Below are positions 15,816 to 24,314 of a DNA stretch of 38,343 nucleotides, piece by piece (the first letter of the stretch is position 1; the number at the start of each line of letters is the position of its first letter). Under the pieces are notes generated by a model. It had not been told where the DNA came from. It saw only the letters and a list, made by a program, of their open reading frames with translations, and ran no database searches. The DNA is from a virus. The stretch is from IMG/VR virus record IMGVR_UViG_3300035698_020015, positions 1 through 38,343 of that record. One strand, written 5' to 3'. The translations under genes were made by a program, and so were the position numbers.

Positions 15816-16880
15816 ATGAAAGCCAGAGAAACGTTAATCTTGCTGATTGTTGTCGTGTCAGTGATGACAATGGGGATTTCGTACATCAGGTTCGTGAAGA
15901 AATCTGGTCCCCCAACTACGATAGGAGAACCTTATCGACCTGATGAACCTGCCGTGAAACCGGAAGAACCAAAACCTAAAACCTTTGAAGAAGCAGTTGA
16001 TTCTGTCACTGCTGAAGAACTTAAAGAACATGTCTACTTCCTTGCAGACGATAAATTAGAAGGTCGTAAGAGTGGAGAACCGGGATGTGATGCAGCCAGA
16101 GATTACATCGTCAAACAGCTTCAAGGGTATGGGCTGCCAACTGAACTAGATGAGTTCAAGGTCAGAACTGGAGATGGTTCAACTGAGAATGTCTATGCTT
16201 GGATTGAAGGCACAGAGAAGCCCGATGAGGTTGTTGTAGTTGGAGCGCACTACGATCACATCGGCACGGGTCGCAATGGAGTATTCAATGGAGCGGACGA
16301 CAATGCTTCTGGAACTTCTGCGGTTCTCGAAATGGCTGAAGCATTATCCATGATCAAAGAACAGTGCAAGCGAACGGTCGTGTTCCAGCTTTACTCAGGT
16401 GAAGAACTGGGGTTGATCGGCAGCACACATTATGTTGGAAGTCCCACTTTTCCCAAGAGCGGACCTTCTTTAGACAAGCACATCTTTATGGAAAACTTGG
16501 ATATGATCGGGTATCTTCCGCGAACCGTATCGATCACCACCAATTTCGGACCCGTAGATTCATTGATTACAGATCTTAAAGACAAGTATCCATTTGCCAT
16601 CAGAGTGACAAAGACTGGTGGCGGTGGTTCTGATCACGCTTCCTTTTCTCGTCGTGGTGTTCCTGTGGTTTTTATGCATACAGGAACAGGTACAAGTCCT
16701 TATCATCAAGTTACAGATGATGCTGACAAGTTGAACTATGAGGGTATGGAAGGCATTTCGAGATATGGTCTTGAATTACTTTGGAAAGTGTGTCAAGATG
16801 GTCTTGTAAAAAGAGCCATTAAGCTCGAAGTCTTAGAAGATACAGATCTAGATCACGGAACCGTGCCATTTTTGGAGTAA
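15816..16880 (+). CDS. Membrane-anchored M28-family metallopeptidase
   Basis: 354 residues from ATG at 15816, with GGAG 9 bases upstream; an ATG at 15792 lacks a site. Residues 6-27 are one hydrophobic helix (signal anchor), followed by a Pro/Glu-rich linker (about 32-55). The M28 dizinc aminopeptidase core is complete: H145 and D147 in VVGAHYDH, D161 in NGADDNASG, E196-E197 in SGEELGLIGS, D229 in MENLDMIG, and H297 in SPYHQVTDD. Such enzymes trim N-terminal amino acids from peptides outside the cytoplasm in bacteria. It faces away from the terminase and starts a plus-strand gene group. A role on the host envelope or in peptide scavenging is inference. Confidence 0.93.
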   Translation: MKARETLILLIVVVSVMTMGISYIRFVKKSGPPTTIGEPYRPDEPAVKPEEPKPKTFEEAVDSVTAEELKEHVYFLADDKLEGRKSGEPGCDAARDYIVKQLQGYGLPTELDEFKVRTGDGSTENVYAWIEGTEKPDEVVVVGAHYDHIGTGRNGVFNGADDNASGTSAVLEMAEALSMIKEQCKRTVVFQLYSGEELGLIGSTHYVGSPTFPKSGPSLDKHIFMENLDMIGYLPRTVSITTNFGPVDSLITDLKDKYPFAIRVTKTGGGGSDHASFSRRGVPVVFMHTGTGTSPYHQVTDDADKLNYEGMEGISRYGLELLWKVCQDGLVKRAIKLEVLEDTDLDHGTVPFLE

Positions 16881-16950
16881 GGAAGAAAAATGCCAACAAA
16901 AAATTGTGATTTTGCCCACAGAAAATGAATACACAACGCTATATAATTGT

Positions 16951-17778
16951 ATGGGTAAAAAATGGACAGAAAAAGAAATTGAAGTGCTTGAATCAAACTG
17001 GAGCACCAAACTAGTTTCGGAATTACAAAAGTTGCTTCCGTGTCGCAGCAGAGATGCAATTCTCAGTAAAGCCAAGTACATGAATTTGGTCATTTCCGAG
17101 AGCGAACTTCTCCGCCGCATGAAACTAGGGCGATCTTTAGTAAAAAAAGACAATTTCAAAGTAGATCAAAATTTGAAATTGGAAGACATCGATAATATCA
17201 CTTTTCAGGTTCTTCTTGGAAGCATGTTAGGTGACGGTTGTTGCAACAAGCAATCACCTAACTTAAAACATCATAGATTTTGTGAGTCTCATGGACTTAA
17301 ACAGAAAGACTACGCTGAATGGAAAGCTAAAAAATTGTTTGTATTCAAGCCTAGATTTTATGTATGGAAATCAACTGCACAAGTCATAACTCTTTCACAT
17401 CCTATCTTCGATTTACTAAGAGATAAATTTTACTTACCAGAGCACAAGAGGAAATCAAAGATTCCTTTGGATTTGGTAGAACAGTTGGATTTACTTGGAT
17501 TGATGATTTGGTACTTGGATGATGGACATCTAGGAAAAATATCTCACCAAATGTCCATTGCTGCTAAGGGCTGGCAGAAAGAAGGATTGGTTGAATTTTC
17601 TGAAATACTTAACCGCAAACATGGGTTATCCACTTATGTCTATTCATGTAAACATAAAGATGGCAAAAATCACATTGTCAAGTTTTCCTCTCAAGACAAA
17701 ACTATTCTTGATAAATGGGGAAAAATGGCTTTGAAGCACACGATGCCAGAGTGCATGATGTACAAAATGACTTTCTAA
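16951..17778 (+). CDS. LAGLIDADG homing endonuclease
   Basis: 275 residues from ATG at 16951. There is no ribosome binding site, but GCTATATAATTGT directly precedes the ATG, the leaderless pattern seen elsewhere; the ATG at 16906 in the same frame is unsupported. Two LAGLIDADG helices are visible, FQVLLGSMLGDGCC and LLGLMIWYLDDGHL, so it is a single-chain monomer. The N-terminal 45 residues (KKWTEKEIEVLESNW) look like a SANT/Myb-type DNA-binding unit. It separates the peptidase from the CYTH gene and probably has its own promoter. Confidence 0.88.
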   Translation: MGKKWTEKEIEVLESNWSTKLVSELQKLLPCRSRDAILSKAKYMNLVISESELLRRMKLGRSLVKKDNFKVDQNLKLEDIDNITFQVLLGSMLGDGCCNKQSPNLKHHRFCESHGLKQKDYAEWKAKKLFVFKPRFYVWKSTAQVITLSHPIFDLLRDKFYLPEHKRKSKIPLDLVEQLDLLGLMIWYLDDGHLGKISHQMSIAAKGWQKEGLVEFSEILNRKHGLSTYVYSCKHKDGKNHIVKFSSQDKTILDKWGKMALKHTMPECMMYKMTF

Positions 17779-17790
17779 AAAGGAGAAATC

Positions 17791-18351
17791 ATGTCGACTG
17801 AGTTTGAGTACAAGTATTTTTTGGATGTGAAAATTGCTGTCGATCCGAGATTGATCGGCTTGCCGCAAGGAACAATCCGGCAAGGCTATCTGGCCACATC
17901 CGACTCCATGAATGCTCGTGTTCGGAATTGCATTTATGCGAATGGTAATGAAGAATGGATTTACACTTTCAAACAGAAAGTTACAGGAAGACAAGTTGAG
18001 ATCGAACAAAGTCTCAATACTAGAGATGGCATGGATTTGTGGGAGGTTGCTGACTTAAAGCTCAAGAAAACAAGGCATTACTACGAAAATAAAGATAGAA
18101 CTGTATGGGAGATTGACCTCTTCTACAGCAGTGATGGGTTGTACATGGCGTTGGCGGAAATTGAGCTTCCAGAAGGTTCACCTCCCCCGAATGAACTGCC
18201 CGAGTTGTTACAGAAACATCTTTTATTCGAAGTACCCTTGACAGATGATCGTTTTTCCAATAAAAGATTGGGAGACGTGAAATACGTTCAGAGACTATAC
18301 GAAGAAATCCAAGGAGCCCATCATGGCCACAACCAAGAAGAAAGTGTATGA
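17791..18351 (+). CDS. CYTH-domain protein (triphosphate tunnel metalloenzyme-like)
   Basis: 186 residues. The family signature E-x-E-x-K appears at the start as FEYKYF (degenerate). Matching strands follow: IRQGYLA, ARVRN, WIYTFKQK, VEIEQSL, WEIDLFYS and MALAEIELPEG, which supply the charged tunnel residues. CYTH enzymes hydrolyse triphosphates such as PPPi or thiamine triphosphate, or make cAMP; which one applies here cannot be told. GGAG lies 7 bases before the ATG. It overlaps the next gene by 29 bases. Confidence 0.85.
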   Translation: MSTEFEYKYFLDVKIAVDPRLIGLPQGTIRQGYLATSDSMNARVRNCIYANGNEEWIYTFKQKVTGRQVEIEQSLNTRDGMDLWEVADLKLKKTRHYYENKDRTVWEIDLFYSSDGLYMALAEIELPEGSPPPNELPELLQKHLLFEVPLTDDRFSNKRLGDVKYVQRLYEEIQGAHHGHNQEESV

Positions 18352-18664
18352 ACTCGTTTCCAATCGACCGGTGGCGAAGTTCTTTTACCGAGGTACTCAC
18401 AGTCATCCAGTTCGCCGAACTGTGTTGATCATTGAAGACACGCCCACGAAGATCGTTGGGTATGAATTCCGATGCGGCAATGAAGTAAGATCAGTCTCCC
18501 AAGCATTGAACGAGAATGCGGTCAAGACGTATCGCAAAGATCGTATCGCCAAGTGGGGAGACTACGTCCGTCTGCGACAAACCTCGAAGACGTTCTTGAA
18601 AGACCCTGAGAAGTCGACACTGGAACGAATGCCGATCTTGGCAATGTTCACCGAGGGCGCGTAA
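18323..18664 (+). CDS. Unknown basic protein
   Basis: 113 residues, Arg/Lys-rich (MATTKKKVYELVSNRPVAKF, then RRTVLIIEDTPTKIVGYEFR), probably a small alpha/beta nucleic-acid-related fold, but no family is recognised. AGGAG lies 7 bases before the ATG, inside the end of the CYTH gene (29-base overlap), so the two are co-translated. A terminator follows. Confidence 0.75.
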   Translation: MATTKKKVYELVSNRPVAKFFYRGTHSHPVRRTVLIIEDTPTKIVGYEFRCGNEVRSVSQALNENAVKTYRKDRIAKWGDYVRLRQTSKTFLKDPEKSTLERMPILAMFTEGA

Positions 18665-18686
18665 GACAATTAAGCAAGGGTGGGGC

Positions 18687-18719
18687 AAGCCTCGTTCAAT
18701 TTTGGGCGGGGCTTTTTTA
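18687..18719 (+). terminator. Rho-independent terminator after the CYTH gene pair
   Basis: An 8-bp stem (AAGCCTCG at 18687-18694 with CGGGGCTT at 18707-18714, one T-G wobble) is followed by a T-run on the plus strand. Confidence 0.75.
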
Positions 18720-18732
18720 TTAGGAGAATGAA

Positions 18733-19191
18733 GTGGAGAAATATCTTAAGTTACTCATGGAACATGGATTTTTGATTTGCGAATACCCAGAAAGCAACTC
18801 ACATCCTCGTCCAAAATTTGTGTTATGGAAAGTTCAGACCTTTTCTGACCAAAACCTACATGATGACGAAGACTTTAACACATGGGATGATGCTTTTGCT
18901 AGAGCCATGTGTCATATTGGCGGCGTTGAATACTTCAATTTCTTGGATGAAACCAAACCTCCAAATACACCCAGCACTCATCAAGCCACTCATCATTGGA
19001 TGGCACAGTTGATGTATCGACACAAGGGACTTGGTCCAAAGTTCGCAGATCTTGGAATGATAAAAAGTGTGTCCTACGAAGAAGCGGTGAAGCAATCCAA
19101 AAAGTGTGCTGAGAAACACATCACTGATATCATCGGCGAAGAAGTCGTTGAAGGATGGGATGTACGTGTGCGTCCGTGTGACACGCCCTAA
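18733..19191 (+). CDS. Unknown protein, GTG start
   Basis: 152 residues. GTG at 18733 is chosen because GGAG lies 6 bases upstream and no in-frame ATG is near. Trp/His-rich middle (STHQATHHWMAQLMYRHKG); no motif recognised. It lies between two terminators, so it is probably read with a promoter inside 18665-18730 or by read-through. Confidence 0.7.
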   Translation: MEKYLKLLMEHGFLICEYPESNSHPRPKFVLWKVQTFSDQNLHDDEDFNTWDDAFARAMCHIGGVEYFNFLDETKPPNTPSTHQATHHWMAQLMYRHKGLGPKFADLGMIKSVSYEEAVKQSKKCAEKHITDIIGEEVVEGWDVRVRPCDTP

Positions 19192-19306
19192 TAGTTGGAG
19201 CAAGGTCATTGAACAGATCGTTAAGACTTTCTTCTCCGACATACCGGAAGGCAGGTGTTTTGATTTCTTGTTTGGTTGTGGCGAGAAAAACGTGGCTCCT
19301 TTTTGA
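19160..19306 (+). CDS. Possible small overlapping frame (48 residues)
   Basis: ATG at 19160 with AAGGATGG just before it opens a frame that leaves the previous gene and ends in the loop of the following terminator (CCT TTT TGA). The product (NSWSKVIEQIVKTFFSDIPE in the middle) looks protein-like. It could be a real small gene or the end of the previous gene cut off by a frameshift. Low confidence. Confidence 0.3.
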   Translation: MYVCVRVTRPNSWSKVIEQIVKTFFSDIPEGRCFDFLFGCGEKNVAPF

Positions 19307-19324
19307 GGGAGCCACGTTTTTTAT
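19286..19324. terminator. Bidirectional terminator
   Basis: An 11-bp perfect stem (AACGTGGCTCC at 19289-19299, complement at 19308-19318) has T6 after it on the plus strand and a T-run on the minus strand. It serves both the plus-strand unit ending near 19191-19306 and the minus-strand unit ending at 19373. Confidence 0.88.
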
Positions 19325-19372
19325 ATAGGAGGGAAAGTTATACAGCGTGTACTGATTCCAAATGTTCTCTCC

Positions 19373-20005
19373 TTACATTACGAAAAAGATGTAACCAAAG
19401 AAAGCCACTTGGGCAACAAGAATAAATGCTAACACACCATTCATGAGGTTGTCATTCTTCTTCTTCTCGGAAACGTTATTTTCAATCACTGATTGGGCAC
19501 GCAAGGGTTTCTGGGGCTCTGGTGCGTAACGAACCGGCTCCTCATAAACCTCTTCTTCTCTTACTGGTGGATGTACTGGTTCGTGAGGAACCATGTTCTC
19601 CATCAATGCCTCAACACCAGCGACAACGCCATCAGCAACTAGTTGACCAATTTCTTCTTTGCGAACATAATCACCGTCAACAATTTTACCATGGTCAGCT
19701 ACACCAATGCGTTCACGAATTTGTAATGGCACTTCGGGCTCAAGCGAACGGACCTCTACGTGATCCACTTCGCCATCCTTGATTGTTTCCCGAGTCTCTT
19801 TGGCCACGATTCGCTTTGTTTCTCTTACGATTCGTTCTTCGAGTTTTAGAGGACGTTGTTCCTCTGCGAAGATTTCAACCACTTCATTACCATTCTCATC
19901 CTTTATGGTATGCCTCTCTGCTTGGCGACCATCTTGAAGTCGAATCTGTTCGACCCTTTTTTGGTCTTCGCATGGGCAATTATGGTCATGTTGGTTATTA
20001 GCCAT
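19373..20005 (-). CDS. C-terminally membrane-anchored unknown protein
   Basis: 210 residues from ATG at 20005 (GGGAGGGG upstream); the longer frame to 20125 needs a GTG without a site. The N-terminus MANNQHDHNCPCEDQKR is His/Cys-rich. The middle is repetitive and Glu/Arg-rich (LEERIVRETKRIVAKETRET) and reads like beta-strand repeats. Residues about 187-209 (LMNGVLAFILVAQVAFFGYI) form one C-terminal membrane helix, a tail anchor. It could sit in the host inner membrane; function unknown. Confidence 0.72.
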   Translation of the reverse strand: MANNQHDHNCPCEDQKRVEQIRLQDGRQAERHTIKDENGNEVVEIFAEEQRPLKLEERIVRETKRIVAKETRETIKDGEVDHVEVRSLEPEVPLQIRERIGVADHGKIVDGDYVRKEEIGQLVADGVVAGVEALMENMVPHEPVHPPVREEEVYEEPVRYAPEPQKPLRAQSVIENNVSEKKKNDNLMNGVLAFILVAQVAFFGYIFFVM

Positions 20006-20143
20006 TTTCCCCTCCCTGTGGGTAAAAGAAAGACGAACTACTGCAATGTTATCTACTGTTGTGGGCTTAGATTTTGGAGAGTTGGATGCCTGAACAACCT
20101 CGAAACCACTCGATAAACACGGCACTTACCGCATATACAGGTC

Positions 20144-20719
20144 TTATATCCCCCATCTGAATTTGAGCTTCTGCCAAAAAGATTTCTTTTGTTCATCAAT
20201 CGTACCCATGATTTCTAGATCCCTTAGCTCTTTAAGATACTTCGATTCCTTTTTGGCGGCTTTGTAAAGTCTTTCAACCATTTGCTCCCATTCATCAAAA
20301 GGAGCGTAGCATAATAGCTCTCCTGCTATCTCTTTGTACACTTCATATCCTTTGTAAGTGACTTCGAGTTTTTGGTTGTGTGTCCAGAACTTAATTTCAA
20401 AATGCATACCGCGACTCAAACCATCGAAAACATAACCGATCTGCTGGGAGAAAGAGTCTTCTGCATCTTGGACATCATTGTTCCATATTTCTGGCCCATT
20501 TTGGTCGCTTAACATCGATCCGTATTCTACTTCGGATGCATCTTCGTAAGGGTCGCCTAAGTAGCCAACATCATAAAGTCCAGAAGCTTGCCTGACGACT
20601 TCAGATCCAAGTGTTTGAACAATTATCCCCAGTTTTCCCACAGAACCCATTAGGTTCTTTTTGGTGGCTTCGATGGTTCTTTGTTCTTTAATGGCTTTTT
20701 CTTTTTGACTCAAACTCAT
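20144..20719 (-). CDS. Unknown soluble protein
   Basis: 191 residues from ATG at 20719 with AGGAG 9 bases upstream; the longer frame to 20872 runs into the divergent gene. The N-terminal 40 residues are helical and basic (MSLSQKEKAIKEQRTIEATK), the middle acidic, the end basic (SFWQKLKFRWGI). No family recognised. It is the first gene of a two-gene minus-strand unit with 19373-20005 and is divergent from the metalloprotease. Confidence 0.7.
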   Translation of the reverse strand: MSLSQKEKAIKEQRTIEATKKNLMGSVGKLGIIVQTLGSEVVRQASGLYDVGYLGDPYEDASEVEYGSMLSDQNGPEIWNNDVQDAEDSFSQQIGYVFDGLSRGMHFEIKFWTHNQKLEVTYKGYEVYKEIAGELLCYAPFDEWEQMVERLYKAAKKESKYLKELRDLEIMGTIDEQKKSFWQKLKFRWGI

Positions 20720-20737
20720 GGTACGACTCCTGTTAAT

Positions 20738-20747
20738 CCTATATAGG
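20738..20747. promoter_or_regulatory. Palindromic TATATA element between divergent genes
   Basis: CCTATATAGG, a perfect palindrome, lies 19 bases before the minus-strand ATG (20719) and 43 before the plus-strand ATG (20791). A similar box occurs before other genes (for example ATCGTATATACGAT at 32067). It may be a shared phage promoter core read both ways. Confidence 0.45.
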
Positions 20748-20790
20748 TTAGGAGTGTTGTTGTGGAATTTTTCGTAATAAGGAGGTTGAT

Positions 20791-22230
20791 ATGAAATTTT
20801 TCGATAAACTTTTCGGAGTAAGAAAGCCCAAGCAAACACCGAAACGTCGCTGGAAGTTGCCTCGTCAGGCACCTAGTCCACAGAAAGATAATGGAAAGCA
20901 AATCAAATACATTCTGAATGATCCTACCACATTGGATTTGGTTGAAATCATGGATGCCCCTCAAGCTCCAGCTATGCCCAAGTACACCGTGCAACATTAT
21001 GCTGGGGGAGGATTCACCAGAGGTTCTCAAGAAGCCTTAGCTGCTAATTGTTACGTGACTGTGACAAACGTTCTCAACCTTTATGAAAGATGGGGTTATA
21101 AAGTAAACAGTTGGGCAGGCACATCCAATTTGATTGTGATGCCGAGAGCAGGAGCCGATCTGAACGCTTACTACGACAGACGTTCTTTGAGGTTTTTTTA
21201 TTACGCACACAAAAAAATTGGCGGCACGGTGTTCACTTCGGAATCTACTGACATTGTTGCACATGAATTGGGACATGCTATTCTGGACGCTTATCGACCA
21301 GAAACATGGAGTGCTGCGTCATTAGAGATCTGGTCGTTTCATGAAGCTTTTGCTGATCTTACAGCAATACTTAACGTCATGTCTTACGATAAGATTCTCC
21401 AACGTGCATTAAAACAAACAGATGGAAACCTCAGAAAACCCAATGTCATATCCAATCTTGCAGAACAAGTCGGGAATGCCATTTACAAATTCAGTCCGCC
21501 AGAAAGCGGAAGAAGCCCCGGTTGTTTACGTAGTGCTGTGAACAATTTCAAATATGTATCACCTAGCAAATTACCGAAAGACGCTCCCCACAATAAGTTG
21601 GCAGCAGAGTGCCACAGTTTTGGTCGCGTATTCTTGGGCGCTTATTACGACATCATAGTTGGCATCTATGAAAAACATGTTGCTGAAGGCATGGTTCCAT
21701 TGAAAGCATTGAAACGAGCTAAGTTGTCTTTGGGCAAAAGAGCAATTGAAGGCGTTTTGCACGCTGGCTTGAATGTTCATTTTTACGAAACAATGGCAAA
21801 AACCATGTTATGGGCTGATAAAACTAAGTTTGATGGAGCTTACCAAGATATCATGCGTAAGGTGTTCGTTGACAGAAAATTGATCCCAGAGGTTCAACTG
21901 CGAATTCTTTCTGCTCCTGTTTGCGACAACGAAGAAGGCATCGTGAAAACACAAAGCACTCTTCGATTTAAGCTTTCAGATCACGTGATGAGTGCTCAAT
22001 CTGGGAACAATCCTCTTTACAATGTCGAGTTAGAGATCCCCAATGATCAGCTCTATCTATATGACAACGAAAAGAACATCATTGATTCTGTTGAGGTTAC
22101 AGAAAACGAAGTTTTGATGGCCGCACAAAACATGGTTGATTATCTGCATGTTTCCAATAAGGTTGGCGACAGAACAGATACACCGTTTGAGGTACAAGAC
22201 GGAAAACTTGTGCGTACTCATTTTTCATAG
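20791..22230 (+). CDS. Zinc metalloprotease (HExxH gluzincin-like)
   Basis: 479 residues. HELGH at 158-162 in DIVAHELGHAILDAY is the zinc/catalytic motif. WSFHEAFADL at 181-190 gives E185 as likely third ligand, the gluzincin layout. Residues 1-35 are basic (MKFFDKLFGVRKPKQTPKRR) without a signal peptide. About 200 helical residues follow the active site, then a beta-rich end. AAGGAGG lies 6 bases before the ATG. It begins a plus-strand unit (with 22239). In a phage it could process virion or host proteins; a virion-carried protease is one option. Peptidase call firm, target unknown. Confidence 0.88.
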   Translation: MKFFDKLFGVRKPKQTPKRRWKLPRQAPSPQKDNGKQIKYILNDPTTLDLVEIMDAPQAPAMPKYTVQHYAGGGFTRGSQEALAANCYVTVTNVLNLYERWGYKVNSWAGTSNLIVMPRAGADLNAYYDRRSLRFFYYAHKKIGGTVFTSESTDIVAHELGHAILDAYRPETWSAASLEIWSFHEAFADLTAILNVMSYDKILQRALKQTDGNLRKPNVISNLAEQVGNAIYKFSPPESGRSPGCLRSAVNNFKYVSPSKLPKDAPHNKLAAECHSFGRVFLGAYYDIIVGIYEKHVAEGMVPLKALKRAKLSLGKRAIEGVLHAGLNVHFYETMAKTMLWADKTKFDGAYQDIMRKVFVDRKLIPEVQLRILSAPVCDNEEGIVKTQSTLRFKLSDHVMSAQSGNNPLYNVELEIPNDQLYLYDNEKNIIDSVEVTENEVLMAAQNMVDYLHVSNKVGDRTDTPFEVQDGKLVRTHFS

Positions 22231-22238
22231 GAGATATC

Positions 22239-22532
22239 ATGGGATATTACGATGGGACCAACAGAGCCGAATACAGTCGAGCCTATAAGCCCGAAAGCAA
22301 TAATGGTTGCTGCGGAGGTAGTAGTGGCTGCAACGAGCCTTCAAGGGCTCCTGAAGGTACTCCGCGATGGGAGTGGGAACAGATCTATGGAAAGCTCGTG
22401 ACTTACTTTGCCTTACGATCTGATGAAAATGGACATACCTATAAACTCATCGAGAGAATTCCGTGTCCTCTAAACACGAGTGGCACTAGCCAAGCTTCGT
22501 GTTGTTCTATAAAATACAAAGTATCTCGTTAG
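22239..22532 (+). CDS. Small Cys/Gly-rich protein
   Basis: 97 residues. The N-terminal third has CCGGSSGC and a CC pair recurs near the end; the middle (RWEWEQIYGKLVTYFALRSD) is a normal folded stretch. No family recognised. GGAG lies 6 bases before the ATG, 8 bases after the metalloprotease stop, so it belongs to the same transcript. A hairpin follows. Confidence 0.72.
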   Translation: MGYYDGTNRAEYSRAYKPESNNGCCGGSSGCNEPSRAPEGTPRWEWEQIYGKLVTYFALRSDENGHTYKLIERIPCPLNTSGTSQASCCSIKYKVSR

Positions 22533-22561
22533 AACTCCTTAAAAAATCTTCTTTATTTTCA

Positions 22562-22592
22562 AACGGACTTGCCAAAAAATGGCAAGTCCGTT
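22562..22592 (+). terminator. Strong hairpin, probable terminator
   Basis: A 13-bp perfect stem (AACGGACTTGCCA at 22562-22574, complement at 22580-22592) with a loop of five A. The plus side lacks a long T-run (CTAATATA), so it may be a weak terminator or an RNA-processing/stability hairpin. Confidence 0.65.
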
Positions 22593-22631
22593 CTAATATA
22601 CCCTACGTGTGTCCATTAGTAGGAGATTATC

Positions 22632-22886
<255 letters not shown>

Positions 22887-22888
22887 AC

Positions 22889-23509
22889 ATGAATCTTGGC
22901 ATTGAGTACCTCGTTAGAACCGGGGCAATAAAAAAGTTCATTCAAACCCCCTGCTCTCTTTTTGTGGAGCACTGGATGGGCGGTAAGATCATTGTTTTCC
23001 TTGAAAGGAAGCCCGGTCGATCTAATCTTTACAAAGTCACTCATTTTCATTTAGACAAGCTGTCTGAAGATGAGAGGCTTCCAAGAAGTGACAATTACGA
23101 AGTTCACAAAGATGAAATCTTTGATAGTGAAAGAGTTGTTCTTCCGGGAGACTACATTCTACTTTCCTACGTAGAACAACCAATCGACAACGGATATAAC
23201 AGATACAACCATCCTATGGATGAACGCACCTATAACCATTTTCTAAGCAAATACCTCCATTCTGAAATACACAAGCAAATGAAAGAAGCTTGGTTGTGGA
23301 AGGCTTATGCCAATTTGCATTTCAGCCAACCAATTCTTACTGACATATATTATGAACGATTTAGTCGGCACAGACTAACTTCGTCAGAACAAAATGTCGT
23401 CCAACAAGATGATCCAGAGAAATGGACAATTTGGACGATGTGGAGAAAGAAGTTTTTGAGATCCACCCGAGTGGCTCCTGAATTAGTCTTTAGTTCAGCT
23501 TACAACTGA
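22889..23509 (+). CDS. Unknown protein
   Basis: 206 residues from ATG two bases after the previous stop; only a weak GGGAA site is present, so coupling is likely. A TTG at 22877 in frame is possible but less likely. Sequence is Trp/Tyr/His-rich in the second half (WLWKAYANLHFSQPIL, WTIWTMWRKKFLRS). No family recognised. It overlaps the convergent gene by 15 bases. Confidence 0.68.
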   Translation: MNLGIEYLVRTGAIKKFIQTPCSLFVEHWMGGKIIVFLERKPGRSNLYKVTHFHLDKLSEDERLPRSDNYEVHKDEIFDSERVVLPGDYILLSYVEQPIDNGYNRYNHPMDERTYNHFLSKYLHSEIHKQMKEAWLWKAYANLHFSQPILTDIYYERFSRHRLTSSEQNVVQQDDPEKWTIWTMWRKKFLRSTRVAPELVFSSAYN

Positions 23510-23740
23510 CTCTTTCTTCATTTTCTTACGCATGGCTTTACGACGGCTCGCGGGATCTTCATAACCCACTGTGGCGGTTCTGATTCCGAGTTTAACCGGA
23601 TTATCGCCACCTTGCGGAAATGCACCAACTCCTTTGGATGCATCATATTTTGCTCGATCCATTGCGTCCTTCTCAGGACTGTCCATGGTGGCATTTCCTC
23701 CCGGACCCATTTCAATTTGAAGCCAGTTTTTGAATCTCAT
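23495..23740 (-). CDS. Small basic-tailed protein with capsid-targeting-like N-terminus
   Basis: 81 residues from ATG at 23740; the longer frame (to 23860) runs into the divergent gene. The N-terminus MRFKNWLQIEM is close to that of the 2H phosphoesterase (MKFRNWLLEMK). The C-terminus is basic (SRRKAMRKKMKKES), suited to DNA contact. No ribosome binding site; TATATA lies 6 bases before the ATG. It could be an internal head protein packed with the DNA; inference only. Confidence 0.62.
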   Translation of the reverse strand: MRFKNWLQIEMGPGGNATMDSPEKDAMDRAKYDASKGVGAFPQGGDNPVKLGIRTATVGYEDPASRRKAMRKKMKKESVVS

Positions 23741-23768
23741 AATACTTATATATGAGAGGAGATTGAAT

Positions 23769-24314
23769 ATGATGAATAACAATTGGCACGGTATAATGAA
23801 GATTCTTGACATCACCCACTGTGATACCGATGGAAATGTGATCTGGAAAGACCATAACATTCACAATCTTTTACACGTGGATGGCGAAGAGTTTCTGCTT
23901 CGGGCTGCTTTTCAAGGCGGCGGATCAACTTGGCCTGAAAATGGCACTATTCCAGAGTATTACTATTTGGGAATGGACAATCGACAAGTTGTGGCAAGTG
24001 ATGACACTCCAGATGATTTGATTGGAGAGCCTGCTGGAAGTGGTTATGAAAGACAACCAGTTCACTCTCATGATGATTTCGCAATAAACTTTGAGGACAG
24101 TCATTTTGTGGCCGTAAGTCCAATTGTTGCATTCAGAGCAACAACCGGGTCATGGGGGCCAGTCAGCAACTTATTCATTTCTGACACCAATGACAACACA
24201 AGTTATCTGATTTCCACAGCAGTGCTTACGACTGCTATCGAAGTCAACAGTGGAGACTCGGTAACTGTCAGGATTGGTATGCAATTAAGAGATTGTCTTG
24301 ATGGAACTTCATAG
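23769..24314 (+). CDS. Probable virion structural protein (tail/fibre-type)
   Basis: 181 residues from ATG at 23769 with GAGGAG about 8 bases upstream (or 23772). Features typical of phage structural proteins: HNIHNLLHVDGEEFLLRAAF, YYYLGMDNRQVV, GEPAGSGYERQPV, FRATTGSWGPVSNLFISD, and GDSVTVRIGMQL at the end. Predicted nearly all beta. The pattern (date/deg lines ending GY.R, then an AT.GSWG segment) is one I have seen in tail-associated proteins, but the family name is not certain. It overlaps the convergent gene by 6 bases. Confidence 0.68.
   Translation: MMNNNWHGIMKILDITHCDTDGNVIWKDHNIHNLLHVDGEEFLLRAAFQGGGSTWPENGTIPEYYYLGMDNRQVVASDDTPDDLIGEPAGSGYERQPVHSHDDFAINFEDSHFVAVSPIVAFRATTGSWGPVSNLFISDTNDNTSYLISTAVLTTAIEVNSGDSVTVRIGMQLRDCLDGTS

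Noticed and set aside
20006-20125. Forty-residue N-terminal extension of the tail-anchored protein
   Set aside because: It would start at a GTG without a ribosome binding site, whereas ATG at 20005 has GGGAGGGG directly before it.
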